From CAZUMW01 sp964621615 (lineage in GTDB: Bacteria > Desulfobacterota > WTBG01 > CAIYCZ01 > CAIRTM01): a DNA stretch of 64,000 nt. Shown in pieces: positions 53,389 through 63,460 of the stretch. The notes beneath the pieces are model-generated. The model searched no databases, was not told where the DNA came from, and was given only the letters and a program-made list of their open reading frames with translations. Numbering within the stretch: position 1 is the stretch's first letter; each line of letters begins with the position of its first letter. The stretch covers positions 1 to 64,000 of the forward strand of contig CAZUMW010000007.1 of assembly GCA_964621615.1 (NCBI GenBank). Direction: 5' to 3'. The position numbers and the translations under genes are program-made.

Positions 53389-55485
53389 TCAGTTTCCCAG
53401 CAGCTTGACGGTCGTCACGCCGAGCGGTCCGAACCACTGGCTGCTTCCGTCTTCACCGACCGCCTCGATTTTATAAAAATAGGTCCTGTTGAACCAGACC
53501 GGCTTATCGGTATACGTATAGTCCGTGCTCTCGGACGGGCCGCCATCAGCTGCGATCATGGTTCTGTTCACCTGACGGTAGGGTTTATTCTCCTCTTCGG
53601 AAGCAGAGCGATGGACGTTGTATCCTGAAACGCCGGTTTCGTTATCAACCTGCCAGCTCAAGCTTATGGCGATACCGGAGCTTTTCGCCGTAAACGAGGC
53701 GGGAACGATCATGCCCGGAAGCTGCTCCAGCCGGTAAACGGCGCAGCCCTGAGAGCCTTCCGGCTTATCCCCGGTAAAATTTCCGAACAGGTTTGACCCG
53801 GCAGCATACAGCTGGCCCCCGAACTCACAAAACCCCTGAAAGCTGATTGTTTTATCGCCGAACCCCGATCCCGTAACACGGGTCCACACCAATGAACCGG
53901 CGGGTCCGGTAGCACGCCATATATCACCCCCGTCCATAAGATGCCCGGCAAACAGCGGCAGCGAGTATGCATTTGCCATGGTGGCGGCAAACAGCTGTGA
54001 TTTATAAGTATACAAAAGCGGAACCAGGTTAGAGCCATATCCGACAAAATTAGAGACCCCGTCGAATCCGTCGGGCATGGCCGCATCACCGCCGACTGCA
54101 TACGTCCAGGCCCCGTCCTGAGCAGACCCGCTGTCCGTATACATGATCCTGCATCCCTTCATACGCGCTATACCCACAAACAGGCGTTCATCATACTGGG
54201 CCCATGACCAGGCCTGAAAATTGGAACTGAAAAACGAATCAGCATCCCCAAAACCGCTTTCATTGGTCCCCTGGTCATTATCATCGACAAAATAATCGAC
54301 GATAAACCGCCAGGTGCCGTTGTCATAGCGCAAAACGCGCGCGCCGCGCCCGTTGCAGCCGCTTGACCCGGTACCGCCGACATACAGCGTCTCGGTGCCG
54401 CTCACCGCACTCTTACCGAAATAGGTGCTGCTCGAGCATACCGGCGCACCGTTGCGGTCCTCGAGCCCCTCTATCAGGCAGAACCCAGTTTCATCACCCT
54501 CGGGGGTGTATCCATGGAAAAGCCCGAAACTGTAAGGTGAGGTCGGTTCCCAGTTCATACCGTCCGCGGTTTTCCACACGCGGGTCCCGTCTTCATAATT
54601 GTGTGCAATGGAGGCATACAGCTCACCGTCTAAAACTTCAAAATCGATAATGTTTTTGTTCCATATTTCACCAAACCCGTTTTCATCGGTACCCATACCG
54701 ATGGCATAGAGATCGCCCGCAGATACTGTTCCGGCAACAAGCTCGGGGCGATCTTCATGTGGAATAAATGCTTCACACACCGTAAACTCATCCATATTCG
54801 CCGCCTCGTTCTGCTGTACCGTCAGGGTGTTTTCCGTATTGCTGATAATATCAAACAGCCGTCCCCGCCCCGGGCCTGACTCGATACGAAGCACACCGCC
54901 TGCCCACTGATCAGTTTCCCAGGACTTTGTTTCGTCTGTAAACTGAGCGGTTGTTTCTGAATCCTCTGCCATACACCCGATTATTGACGATATGGTTCCT
55001 GATTCATCCTCATCGCGGCTGTTGGCGATAACCGGCTCCCACGTTTCACCGTCATAGCGCCAGATAGCCAGCCCGACCGATCCGTACAAATATGCACCCT
55101 CAAAACGTGAATCCACTCCGACATAGAGCCGACCGTCAAATTCAATCATACACCCGTAGCCGGTATTCATACGATCATGCAGCACCCCGTCGGTAAATCC
55201 GGGAACTGAAACCTTCTCCCAGCTCGTGCCTGCGGTGCGCCACAGCTCAAAGCCGGTTGAATCGTTTCTTACAAGAGCATACAGTTGGTCCCTGTACGGA
55301 TATAAAGCGACAATGCCGACATTGTCTGTATTGCCGAACCCATAGGAGCTTACCCGCTCCCACAGCGAGCCGTCATCACCTGAAAGGGCAGCGGCTGCAT
55401 CGGGAACTGCTGCCGCGTTGGCCGCAAGTGGTAAAAAAGCCGTTAACACACTCATTGCAGCAGCACACAACATTGTTCGTTTCAT
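53389..55485 (-). CDS. Large secreted propeller-like protein with C-terminal FnIII domain
   Basis: A 698-residue exported protein. The signal peptide (MKRTMLCAAAMSVLTAFLPL) is cut near ANA-AA. Residues 40-590 have recurring units of the type YRDQLYALVRN...FELWRTAG...WEKV, with similar GELYASIAHNYEDGTRVWKT and GYGSNLVPLLYTYKSQLFAA. These suggest beta-propeller blades. Residues about 600-690 form a fibronectin type III domain (PASFTAKSSGIAISLSWQVD to TYFYKIEAVGEDG). It is likely a surface or extracellular binding protein with unknown ligand. ATG 55485 has a G-run upstream. It is a single gene, divergent from the RCK gene. Confidence 0.75.
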   Translation of the reverse strand: MKRTMLCAAAMSVLTAFLPLAANAAAVPDAAAALSGDDGSLWERVSSYGFGNTDNVGIVALYPYRDQLYALVRNDSTGFELWRTAGTSWEKVSVPGFTDGVLHDRMNTGYGCMIEFDGRLYVGVDSRFEGAYLYGSVGLAIWRYDGETWEPVIANSRDEDESGTISSIIGCMAEDSETTAQFTDETKSWETDQWAGGVLRIESGPGRGRLFDIISNTENTLTVQQNEAANMDEFTVCEAFIPHEDRPELVAGTVSAGDLYAIGMGTDENGFGEIWNKNIIDFEVLDGELYASIAHNYEDGTRVWKTADGMNWEPTSPYSFGLFHGYTPEGDETGFCLIEGLEDRNGAPVCSSSTYFGKSAVSGTETLYVGGTGSSGCNGRGARVLRYDNGTWRFIVDYFVDDNDQGTNESGFGDADSFFSSNFQAWSWAQYDERLFVGIARMKGCRIMYTDSGSAQDGAWTYAVGGDAAMPDGFDGVSNFVGYGSNLVPLLYTYKSQLFAATMANAYSLPLFAGHLMDGGDIWRATGPAGSLVWTRVTGSGFGDKTISFQGFCEFGGQLYAAGSNLFGNFTGDKPEGSQGCAVYRLEQLPGMIVPASFTAKSSGIAISLSWQVDNETGVSGYNVHRSASEEENKPYRQVNRTMIAADGGPSESTDYTYTDKPVWFNRTYFYKIEAVGEDGSSQWFGPLGVTTVKLLGN

Positions 55486-55693
55486 ATGGTACCCCCCCCT
55501 GTATTGGTTTTTGATGTATACAGCTATTACCATAATTGTTTTAATTTAGCAAAAATAGATTTATTATTACTTTAGACACATTGATTATATTATGGTAATA
55601 CACTGTATATAAAAATTATAGCCCCACCGGTCAATTAATGTATGTACTTTCGATGATATAATAACCGCCGCTGCGCATACGGCCATCACCCCC

Positions 55694-57172
55694 ATGGAAA
55701 AAACCACGCACAAGCTCATTATAATCGGCCTCGGCAGAATCGGAATGCAGCTCCTGGACCGCCTGTCGCACGAATTCGACATTACCTGCATCGAGCGCGA
55801 TCCGGCTGTTATCGGGCACGCACGAAGCACCTATCCCGGCATCACTGTCATTGAGGGTGATGCAACCAGCAGGCTGGTTCTTGAGCAGGCCGGCGTGGGC
55901 CGGGCGGACACCATATTGATATCCATGACCCGGGAGAAATTCACTCTTGAGGCTGCGCGGCTTCTGCATGATCACTTCAGCCCGGCCCGGATAATCGGAA
56001 TCGGCATAACACCTGCGGGCATTAAGACGCTCGAGGCATACGGCGTTGAGGTTGAAAATATTTTTAATGCCGGGCTTGTGGGCCTTCTGAACAAAATAGA
56101 ATACAAATCGCGATCAGTACACGGCATCGGCCTGGGCCTTAATGAAATCCGGGAAGTGGAAATACACCCCAACTCAAAACTGGCAGGAAAGCCCCTCACA
56201 TCGATCGGGTCCCTGAAGTGGCGGGTCGGGCTTATCTATCGTGACGGCGCGATAGTGGTTCCCCAGGGAGATACCACCCTGCAGCCCCGAGACCGGGCAG
56301 TGATACTGGGGGAGCCGTCGGTTGTGAATACGGTTACCGAGATTCTTAATTTCAGATTCAAGGCGTTTCCCCACGAATACGGCTCCGGCCTGCTCGCGGC
56401 ATTTACCGGGCGAGAGTCAGATTCGTATGTGCAGGAGATTGCCTACCTGTACAAAACGTTTAAGCTGACATCCCTGGAATGCGTATTCGATAAATCAGCC
56501 GATCCCGATGCTGTGTCATCGGCGCGCGCCTTTTTCGAGCGGCAGGGCATCCCCGCCGGCACGCTCTCCGGCACCCGGCGATTATCTCTGAGCGATGCTC
56601 TTGCCCGCCTTAATAAGTCATACGGCTTTATTGTGCTTTCAGAGCATTTTTTGAAGCGGTCATACCACAGGGCCCTGTCAGACCGCACGATAAAACTGCT
56701 GCTGCAAAGGCTTTCGCACAGCTCGCGCTCCCCCCTGCTGCTTGCCCGCGGCTCGTTTCCCTACCGGAAAGCGGCTGCCGCCTGCGTGGAAGGAATAGAC
56801 ATCATTCACGTCATGGAAAACGTGTTTGAGATGTCGGCCCCGCTCAACATGGGTATCGACACCCTGCTGGTTGAGCCATCCCCCTACATGTCCTCTGATC
56901 ATGATCTGCGACGGTTTTCGATAATGAAAAAAAACATCATGGAAATGAGCAATATCTACAAAATGCGCGCCGGCATCCGCGTGCTCACAGGAAACCCTAT
57001 ATCAGCCGTCCTCGAGCATCTCGATGACGGAAACCTCCTGGTAACCGACGCCTCGGGCTGGAAAACCCGCATCGCCCCGCTGTCATTTTTCGAGCCCGAT
57101 GTCGCCTGGTCGGTCATAAGAGGCGCCCCGCTGTCAACGCTTATTATTCCCGAAGCCGAAGAAGCATTTTGA
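55694..57172 (+). CDS. RCK (TrkA-type) K+ transport regulator with USP-like C-terminus
   Basis: A 492-residue protein: RCK-N Rossmann domain (residues 6-125; IIIGLGRIGMQLLDRL with the GxGxxG motif, IEGDATSRLVLEQAG), RCK-C domain (residues 150-225; GSLKWRVGLIYRDGAIVVPQ), then about 260 residues that look like two universal-stress-protein-like halves (SGLLAAFTGRESDSYVQEIA and HSSRSPLLLARGSFPY). RCK modules sense NAD(H), ATP or ions and gate K+ transporters. The antiporter gene overlaps its stop region, so this is most likely its soluble regulatory subunit. The extra C-terminal part is unusual for the family. Confidence 0.85.
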   Translation: MEKTTHKLIIIGLGRIGMQLLDRLSHEFDITCIERDPAVIGHARSTYPGITVIEGDATSRLVLEQAGVGRADTILISMTREKFTLEAARLLHDHFSPARIIGIGITPAGIKTLEAYGVEVENIFNAGLVGLLNKIEYKSRSVHGIGLGLNEIREVEIHPNSKLAGKPLTSIGSLKWRVGLIYRDGAIVVPQGDTTLQPRDRAVILGEPSVVNTVTEILNFRFKAFPHEYGSGLLAAFTGRESDSYVQEIAYLYKTFKLTSLECVFDKSADPDAVSSARAFFERQGIPAGTLSGTRRLSLSDALARLNKSYGFIVLSEHFLKRSYHRALSDRTIKLLLQRLSHSSRSPLLLARGSFPYRKAAAACVEGIDIIHVMENVFEMSAPLNMGIDTLLVEPSPYMSSDHDLRRFSIMKKNIMEMSNIYKMRAGIRVLTGNPISAVLEHLDDGNLLVTDASGWKTRIAPLSFFEPDVAWSVIRGAPLSTLIIPEAEEAF

Positions 57173-57180
57173 CAGACATC

Positions 57181-58335
57181 ATGGACGAACAGCTTCTGCT
57201 ACTATTTATAATGATTGCCGGCGCTGCAGCCATCCCGTTTGCCGCACGCCGGTTTTCGATTCCCGCTGCCGCGTGCGAAATCATCTTCGGCATCGTTATA
57301 TTCAACACGCTGCTGGATCATAAGCCTGAGTGGTTCATCCTGCTCAAGGAAATCGGATTTATTTATCTCATGTTCATCGCCGGCATGGAGCTGGACCTGC
57401 GCGCGCTGTTTGACCACCGGCGAACCCTGCTGTGGTATATCGCGCTGCCGTCCATTTCGTTCGTTGGTATGCCGCTGATATGCATGGCGCTCGGGCTTTC
57501 CTTTTATCTCGGCATCGTTGTTTCAGTGGTGTCGGCAGGAATTATCCTGCCGGTTCTCAAGGAAACGGGGGCCCTCAAAACCGGGACCGGAAGGCACATT
57601 ATCAACATGTCGCACACCAGCGAGCTGCTCTCGGTGGCCGTGCTGACCGGCATAGATGTCTACCACCTTCACGGGCTTTCATCCATGGCCGCAACCGAGG
57701 CGCTGAAGCTTATCGGCCTTCTGTGCGTGGCTGTGCTCTTTTTGAAAGTACTGTATATCTCTGCATGGTGGAATCCGGGGTGGATCGCCAGGGTCATGGA
57801 AAGCGATGACCCGGTGGAGGAAGGCATACGTGCGGTGATTGCAATCGCCTTTGCAGGAGCCCTGCTTGCGCATTACGGAAACGTCGAGGCGGTTCTCGGA
57901 TCGTTCATGGCCGGTGTGTTGTTCAGCTATGTATTTAAAAGCAAAGGGCGATTCGAGGAAAAAATAAATGCGGTTGGATTCGGCTTTTTTACGCCGTTCT
58001 TTTTTATCGGCGTCGGCGCAACGCTGGACGTCACCGGCATTGCCTCTTTTCATACCATAGGGCGCGCAGTGCTTCTGTCAGGGCTGGTATTTGCCGGGCA
58101 CTGCCTGCTTCTGCCCGCTGCGCACCTGCTCAATATGTCGGTGCGCGATGCGCTGAGCTGCTCGCTGCTGATGTCGGCACCGCTCACCCTCATGGTCGTG
58201 GCCGGCAAGCTGGGTGTTGACATGGGCTTTCTGACCGCTGAGACCAACGGAATTATTGTTCTTTCCGCCCTGATTTCTGCAATTCTGTTTCCGTTTCTGT
58301 TTAAAATTCTTCAGAAGCCATCCCCCGACTCCTGA
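57181..58335 (+). CDS. CPA2-family cation/H+ antiporter
   Basis: A 384-residue protein with about 12 membrane helices (IAGAAAIPFAARRFSIPAAA first) and the family SLxFxxG-like stretches; the conserved acidic/Asn region lies in FIYLMFIAGMELDLRALFDH. It belongs to the KefB/Na+-H+ exchanger group of CPA2. It lacks the attached RCK domain of KefB; the upstream gene encodes one as a separate protein. ATG 57181 is preferred; a TTG at 57169 would overlap the upstream stop. Ion choice (K+ or Na+) is not readable. Confidence 0.88.
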   Translation: MDEQLLLLFIMIAGAAAIPFAARRFSIPAAACEIIFGIVIFNTLLDHKPEWFILLKEIGFIYLMFIAGMELDLRALFDHRRTLLWYIALPSISFVGMPLICMALGLSFYLGIVVSVVSAGIILPVLKETGALKTGTGRHIINMSHTSELLSVAVLTGIDVYHLHGLSSMAATEALKLIGLLCVAVLFLKVLYISAWWNPGWIARVMESDDPVEEGIRAVIAIAFAGALLAHYGNVEAVLGSFMAGVLFSYVFKSKGRFEEKINAVGFGFFTPFFFIGVGATLDVTGIASFHTIGRAVLLSGLVFAGHCLLLPAAHLLNMSVRDALSCSLLMSAPLTLMVVAGKLGVDMGFLTAETNGIIVLSALISAILFPFLFKILQKPSPDS

Positions 58336-58531
58336 AAAACAATGTACGCGCGCTTGCCCTGTTGAAACAGGTGATTATCCTGGAACATGTCAGGGGGAGC
58401 TTTATACCATTTATTTTTTTAGGAAATCCCCCTCAATTCCCCTTTCCAATTATAAAGGGGGAGCGGGTTTTCTGGATCCAATACTACTGAACCCTTGAAC
58501 CCTGAACCGGACAAGAGCACAGGACACTGTC

Positions 58532-60619
58532 ATGCCCAACAGGCTTGCAGCTGAAAAAAGCCCCTATTTGCTCCAGCATGCCGAGAACCCGGTGGACTGG
58601 CACCCGTGGGGATCTGAGGCGTTCGAGCATGCCCGCGCCATGGACAAACCCGTTTTTCTCTCCAGCGGGTACTCAACATGCCACTGGTGCCATGTTATGG
58701 CCCGTGAGTCGTTTGAAGACCCCGACATTGCCCGATTGCTCAACGATGCCTTTGTGTGTATAAAAATCGATCGCGAGGAACTTCCCCACATCGACGCGTT
58801 CTTTATGACCGTTGCACAAATGCTCACCGGCAGCGGCGGATGGCCGCTGACCATCATCATGACCCCTGACAAAAAACCTTTTTTTGCTGCAACCTATATA
58901 CCCAAGACAACCCGGTTGGGCCATGTCGGGCTCTGCGAGCTGGTGCCGAAAATCGTTGAAATATGGAAAGCGAGGAAATCCGACATTATCGATAGCGCCG
59001 ACAGCATCATCAGCGCAGCAAAAAATTTTGAAAAGCAGGAATCCGCGGAGGCAATTGATGACGCTCTGGTGCGTGGCGCCGTCGAAAGCCTGAAAGCATC
59101 TTTTGACCATACCAATGGCGGCTTCGGCTCCGCACCGAAATTCCCGTCCCCGCACATGCTCACCTTCCTTCTTGAGCACTGGCACCGTACCGGTGATGAA
59201 GAAGCGCTGCGCATGGCTGAGCTGACTCTTATGCACATGGACAGCGGCGGGATTCACGATCATGTCGGCGGCGGGTTTCACCGCTATGCAACGGACCCCG
59301 CCTGGATTCTGCCCCATTTTGAAAAAATGCTGTACGATCAGGCCCTGGTGGGCATTGCCTTTTGCGATGCATTCCAGGCGTCGGGAAACGTCAGCTACGC
59401 CGACACGGCCCGCGATATCTTTTCCTACGTTCTGAGGGATATGCAATCGCCCGGTGGAGGTTTTTATGCTGCTGAAGACGCTGAAAGCGAGGGTGAGGAA
59501 GGCCTGTTCTATTTGTGGAGCTATAATGAAATCGAGCGCCTTCTTACGGAAGACGAGTGTGCTGTGGTGTGTTCACTGTACGGCGTAACCCGTGAAGGAA
59601 ACATGCCGGATCAGCCGTCAGGAACCGCCGCCGGGAAAAACATACTGTACCGAAGCGCGCCTGTTGAGGATGTTTCATCAAAGCTTAACCTGACCCCTGA
59701 AGCGGTAGAGCAAAAAGCCCGCTCAGGGCTGTGCAAACTCTTTGAGCAGCGGAAGGCGCGCATTCGGCCCCACTGTGATGATAAAATACTGTGTGACTGG
59801 AACGGCCTGATGATCGCTTCGCTTGCAAAAGGGAGCCGCACTCTCCATAAGCCGTCCTACGCGCAGGCCGCAGAAAAAGCCGCCCATTTCATAATGTCTC
59901 ACTTAAGCAGCCCGGAGCAGGGTCTGCGCCACCGCTACCGGGACACCGACGCCGCCATACCTGCATTTGCCGACGACTATGCAATGCTTATCTGGGGATT
60001 TATCGAGCTGTATGAAACGACGTTCAATGCGGGGTACCTGCAGGCTGCCATAGAAATGCAAAAAGAGCTGGATGCCGGTTTTCTCGATCCGGAAAGCGGC
60101 GGTTATTTTACCGCAAATCACGCTGAATCGACGGTTCCCGTACGCCAGAAACAGATCCACGACGGTGCAGTGCCCTCTGCAAACTCGGTTGCCATGATGA
60201 ACCTGATCCGGCTCGCCAGGCTGACCGGGAACAGTGAATACGAAACGCAGGCGTCACACATCTGCGGCCTGTTTGCAAACCGGGTTCGACAATCCCCGAC
60301 CGCACATACGCTTTTTTTATCGGCTGCCGCTCAAATGCAGTCCGCATCCTGCACGGTGGTGATCGCGGGCGGAGCAGGGGCCGGCGATACAAAGGTCATG
60401 ATCGAAACGCTTCGAAACAGCTATCTTCCGAACAGCGATATTATCCTGCGCCCGACAGACGGCAGCGAACCGCCCATCACGCGCATAGCCCCGCACACCC
60501 GCAGCCGCTTATCCTTAAACGGCAGCGCAACCGCCTATGTCTGCTGCAATTATACCTGCAGGAAACCCACGACAGATATACATGAAATGATGGCACACAT
60601 TAACGAAGCAAAGGGATGA
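58532..60619 (+). CDS. DUF255 thioredoxin-fold / glycosidase-like protein (YyaL/SSP411 family)
   Basis: A 695-residue soluble protein. The N-terminal thioredoxin-like domain (residues 1-165) has the family mark CHWCHVMARESFED and GGWPLTIIMTPDKKPF; the C-terminal part is an (alpha/alpha)6 barrel resembling N-acylglucosamine epimerases (GGGFHRYATDPAWILPHFEK, YAAEDAESEGEEGLFYLW). The family includes mammalian SPATA20 and bacterial YyaL; no reaction is firmly assigned. Length is typical. It is a single gene. The upstream gap has a G/C-run inverted repeat (58421-58465, with CCCCCTCAATTCCCC and AAAGGGGGA). Confidence 0.88.
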   Translation: MPNRLAAEKSPYLLQHAENPVDWHPWGSEAFEHARAMDKPVFLSSGYSTCHWCHVMARESFEDPDIARLLNDAFVCIKIDREELPHIDAFFMTVAQMLTGSGGWPLTIIMTPDKKPFFAATYIPKTTRLGHVGLCELVPKIVEIWKARKSDIIDSADSIISAAKNFEKQESAEAIDDALVRGAVESLKASFDHTNGGFGSAPKFPSPHMLTFLLEHWHRTGDEEALRMAELTLMHMDSGGIHDHVGGGFHRYATDPAWILPHFEKMLYDQALVGIAFCDAFQASGNVSYADTARDIFSYVLRDMQSPGGGFYAAEDAESEGEEGLFYLWSYNEIERLLTEDECAVVCSLYGVTREGNMPDQPSGTAAGKNILYRSAPVEDVSSKLNLTPEAVEQKARSGLCKLFEQRKARIRPHCDDKILCDWNGLMIASLAKGSRTLHKPSYAQAAEKAAHFIMSHLSSPEQGLRHRYRDTDAAIPAFADDYAMLIWGFIELYETTFNAGYLQAAIEMQKELDAGFLDPESGGYFTANHAESTVPVRQKQIHDGAVPSANSVAMMNLIRLARLTGNSEYETQASHICGLFANRVRQSPTAHTLFLSAAAQMQSASCTVVIAGGAGAGDTKVMIETLRNSYLPNSDIILRPTDGSEPPITRIAPHTRSRLSLNGSATAYVCCNYTCRKPTTDIHEMMAHINEAKG

Positions 60620-60700
60620 GGCTGTTATCCCGGCCACAGGCGGGCCCTGCCATTCAGCACGGTTCCGAACCGGAACCGTTGAGCTGTGAGCCCGGAACCC

Positions 60701-60970
60701 TTAATACCGCGAGCGACGCGACGATGTACGCTTTGGCTTGGCCTGGCTGATTTTGATATTGCGGCCCTTGAGGCCGTGCCCGTTGAGGGCCTTCATCGCC
60801 TTGTCAGCTTCTGTATTGTCAGGCATATCCACAAATCCGAACCCTTTGGACTGGCCTGAAAACTTATCTGTTATAATTTTGGCACTGGCGACTTCGCCGT
60901 ATTCACCAAATGCCTCTTTCAGATCGTCTTCGGTCACGCTGTAGTTCAAATTCCCCACATACATATTCAT
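60701..60970 (-). CDS. RRM-type RNA-binding protein
   Basis: An 89-residue protein made of one RNA recognition motif: RNP2 MYVGNLNYS (residues 3-11) and RNP1 KGFGFVDM (about 43-50), followed by an Arg/Ser/Lys-rich tail (KPKRTSSRRSRY). Bacterial one-RRM proteins (Rbp type) bind RNA and often rise in the cold. GGGAGGGAGAG precedes the ATG, a very strong ribosome site. The 563-nt gap 60971-61533 holds no gene that I can support. Confidence 0.94.
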   Translation of the reverse strand: MNMYVGNLNYSVTEDDLKEAFGEYGEVASAKIITDKFSGQSKGFGFVDMPDNTEADKAMKALNGHGLKGRNIKISQAKPKRTSSRRSRY

Positions 60971-61533
60971 AACTCTCTCCCTCCCCTTTCATATGTTATC
61001 GGCTCCTGGCCCGGCAACCAGCCGGGGCTGAACAGCATGGCCCCGGATTTCGGCAGGGGCAGCAGCTTTCAGCATCAGTCGGGCCAAAAATCAGGCTGCT
61101 CCACGTATGTGGAGAATTGCTTGTTGCCTTTTATTGAGAATTCCGCTTTACAGGAGTGCGGCTTCAGTTCGCCTCAGCAGTGTTTTCGGATACGGCGGGT
61201 GCGGCTCTCTGCGGCGAGGCTGCAGGCATGAAACAGCTCCAGCAGATACCATACAATAAATCACCTCTTAGCTCCAGAAAATAATAAAGAAAACCGGGAA
61301 ATATTTTTTTTGTGATCGCCTTATTGACCCTTTCTGTGTCCGGTGAGCGGTTTGACATATTGTTCGCACTGTACTTTTGCTATGGTAATCACCACAGGCG
61401 ACAGGTCAATATATTCGTGTGCTCTTAAGCGGTAATTACAGCGGGTGAGCGGGTACGTTATTCATTAATGGGGAAAAATCACATACCACAAAGCATGCCG
61501 CTGCCGGGTTGAGAAGCGGGGGTACAGCGGGCA

Positions 61534-62388
61534 TCATTTCCATGCGATAACAAGGCTTATATTCGGCACCCCTGTGGTGTCGGTGACTTCTTCTTTATCA
61601 ATAATGTACAGATTGGGAAAATGGTCTGTTAATATCTTCTCTGCATCGGTGAACATAAGCGGCTTCACCCCGATTTTTTCAAAGATGGTGTCATATCCGA
61701 ACAGCTCGCCGGTATAGTTGAAATAATCTCCCAGGACAAGTATGTCTGCCACCTGTGCCATATGCTTGATACAGGTATAATTGGCATATGTAATTGTTGC
61801 ACGTTCATAAAGCAGCGCAGGCGGGGAAATACTGCCGGCAAGCGCAGCTGAGGGAGCGCTGTTTATGTCCCAGAGGTATGTTGTAAGAGGTGCGGACGGG
61901 TATGAGCGGCGCAGGCGGGCGCGCTGTTCCAGAACGGCTTCGTGAGCATCGGTAATGACCAGCGGCATCCAAACGTCATGCTGAGCCATCTGCTCCAGCA
62001 TTATAGCGGTAAGGTTCGCCCGGCCGGCTCCGGACTCGATCAGGGTCTGCGCACCGGCCATCCGCGCAAGGCGCAATGCAATGCCGGTAATGGTTTCTCC
62101 CCACAGCCGGTAAAAAGGCGACTGAGCGGCTGCCGTGAACATTTTTGCAATTCCCGGGTCGTTCCAGTCAAAACCGCCCGCCTGCTCCTTATCGAGAATT
62201 ACTTTCGCCCAGTCGTATTCTGTATGAAAAAATGCAGGTATCTGGTCGCGGAGCACCTCTTCGCCCCGAAGCATTCTGTCTGAAGCCTCTGCCCACACAC
62301 GCCAGCCGGCAATGTTGCTGCGCAAAAAATCGACATATGTTCTTTGAATATCACCGATTGCCTTTTGAATTGTGTCATGGGTAAGCAT
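61534..62388 (-). CDS. Methyltransferase-like protein
   Basis: A 284-residue protein. The middle contains TLIESGAGRANLTAIMLEQM (about residues 107-126), which resembles the SAM-binding loop of class I methyltransferases, followed by VITDAHEAVLEQRARLRRSY at the expected place for the acidic ribose contact. The N-terminal 100 residues are helical with several Trp. ATG 62388 has AAGGAG upstream. No specific substrate is seen. The TetR gene lies 145 nt upstream on the same strand; it may control this gene. Other readings of the fold are possible. Confidence 0.6.
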   Translation of the reverse strand: MLTHDTIQKAIGDIQRTYVDFLRSNIAGWRVWAEASDRMLRGEEVLRDQIPAFFHTEYDWAKVILDKEQAGGFDWNDPGIAKMFTAAAQSPFYRLWGETITGIALRLARMAGAQTLIESGAGRANLTAIMLEQMAQHDVWMPLVITDAHEAVLEQRARLRRSYPSAPLTTYLWDINSAPSAALAGSISPPALLYERATITYANYTCIKHMAQVADILVLGDYFNYTGELFGYDTIFEKIGVKPLMFTDAEKILTDHFPNLYIIDKEEVTDTTGVPNISLVIAWK

Positions 62389-62533
62389 ACACCGCTCCTT
62401 TATATATTGGTACACAGGTGATCTTTACATCTTAGGGCCGGCTCGGCATCGGTCATGTGTTTTTTGTTAACGATCTCGCTGGTCCCTTAAGAATACTGTT
62501 TGTATTTGTGCATTATATATTTGAAAAATCCCC

Positions 62534-63154
62534 TTACACACGCAAAAATTTTTCAATAACGCGCTTGATAGCACGGTGCGCCTCTGCGCGGTCGTAGCCG
62601 ATATCGCTTTTGAAATACGATTTAAAAAAAAGGCCGCATACCACACGGTCAATAGTGCCTGACAGCACCTGACGCATAACAGCCGGGCTCAGATCTCTGT
62701 CAAATACACCGGCCTTCTGTCCCTCGTGAATAATAGAATCAATTGTGTCGATAAGCATGGCATTCTGCTGCATGATGTCCTGCTGCTTTTTTTTAAGAGC
62801 GGGCTCCTTCACAAACATGACATACGTATATGATTCATGCAGCACCTTAACCCTGCACAGTCCCGCATCATCCTGCAGCAGCAGTTCTTCGCATGAGTGA
62901 AGATAGGCATAGATTTTTTCAAGGGGCGCCGAGAACCGGGCAAGCCGCTTACCGGTAACGTCATTGAATTCAGTCAGAATTTCAAGCACAACCGAAAGCA
63001 GCAGATCAAGCTTATTTGCAAAATATGAATATACCAGCCCGGTTGAAATTCCGGCCTGCCGGGCAATATCGGATATTGTTGCATATTGAAATCCTTTTTC
63101 AGCAAATACCCTGTTTCCGGCGCTGATAATGTTTTGCTTTTTAATGTCGCTCAT
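62534..63154 (-). CDS. TetR/AcrR-family transcriptional regulator
   Basis: A 206-residue repressor-type protein. The N-terminal helix-turn-helix is at residues 8-52 (TISDIARQAGISTGLVYSYF); the rest is a helical ligand domain of FadR/AcrR type. It is divergent from the DUF362 gene and upstream of the methyltransferase-like gene. The intervening DNA has repeated ATTCATATT and TGAAT...ATTCA elements (63188-63217), possible operators, but no clean palindrome. The ligand is unknown. Confidence 0.92.
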   Translation of the reverse strand: MSDIKKQNIISAGNRVFAEKGFQYATISDIARQAGISTGLVYSYFANKLDLLLSVVLEILTEFNDVTGKRLARFSAPLEKIYAYLHSCEELLLQDDAGLCRVKVLHESYTYVMFVKEPALKKKQQDIMQQNAMLIDTIDSIIHEGQKAGVFDRDLSPAVMRQVLSGTIDRVVCGLFFKSYFKSDIGYDRAEAHRAIKRVIEKFLRV

Positions 63155-63460
63155 AGCACAGTGATGTTTTTATGGAAAATTATGGATTTGAATTCATATT
63201 CACATTCATATTAGCGGTATGCATCTCTCTGGTCAAGTATTAAATTGATCTGCATACCTCAAAGAAACGGCATTCGTCCGGGCACACTCTCGGAGCGGAT
63301 CAGCGCCTGTACGCACATCGCTGTCAAGCCGGATTCCTGACGCACACTCTGCATAGAGAAATCGCTTAAAGAGGTGTACGGCTTCGGTGTGATATGGTAT
63401 GATATTTTATTATATGCTTCGCTGTTGCATAGGTAATTCATCATTGTATTTGATTGATAT

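Noticed and set aside
53389..53400. Terminator just after the propeller-like gene
   Set aside because: The nearest hairpin (53282-53303) is about 90 nt away and has no T-run on the minus strand.
61164..61358. A 64-codon minus-strand frame in the gap before the methyltransferase-like gene
   Set aside because: No ribosome site, no family match and average non-coding composition.
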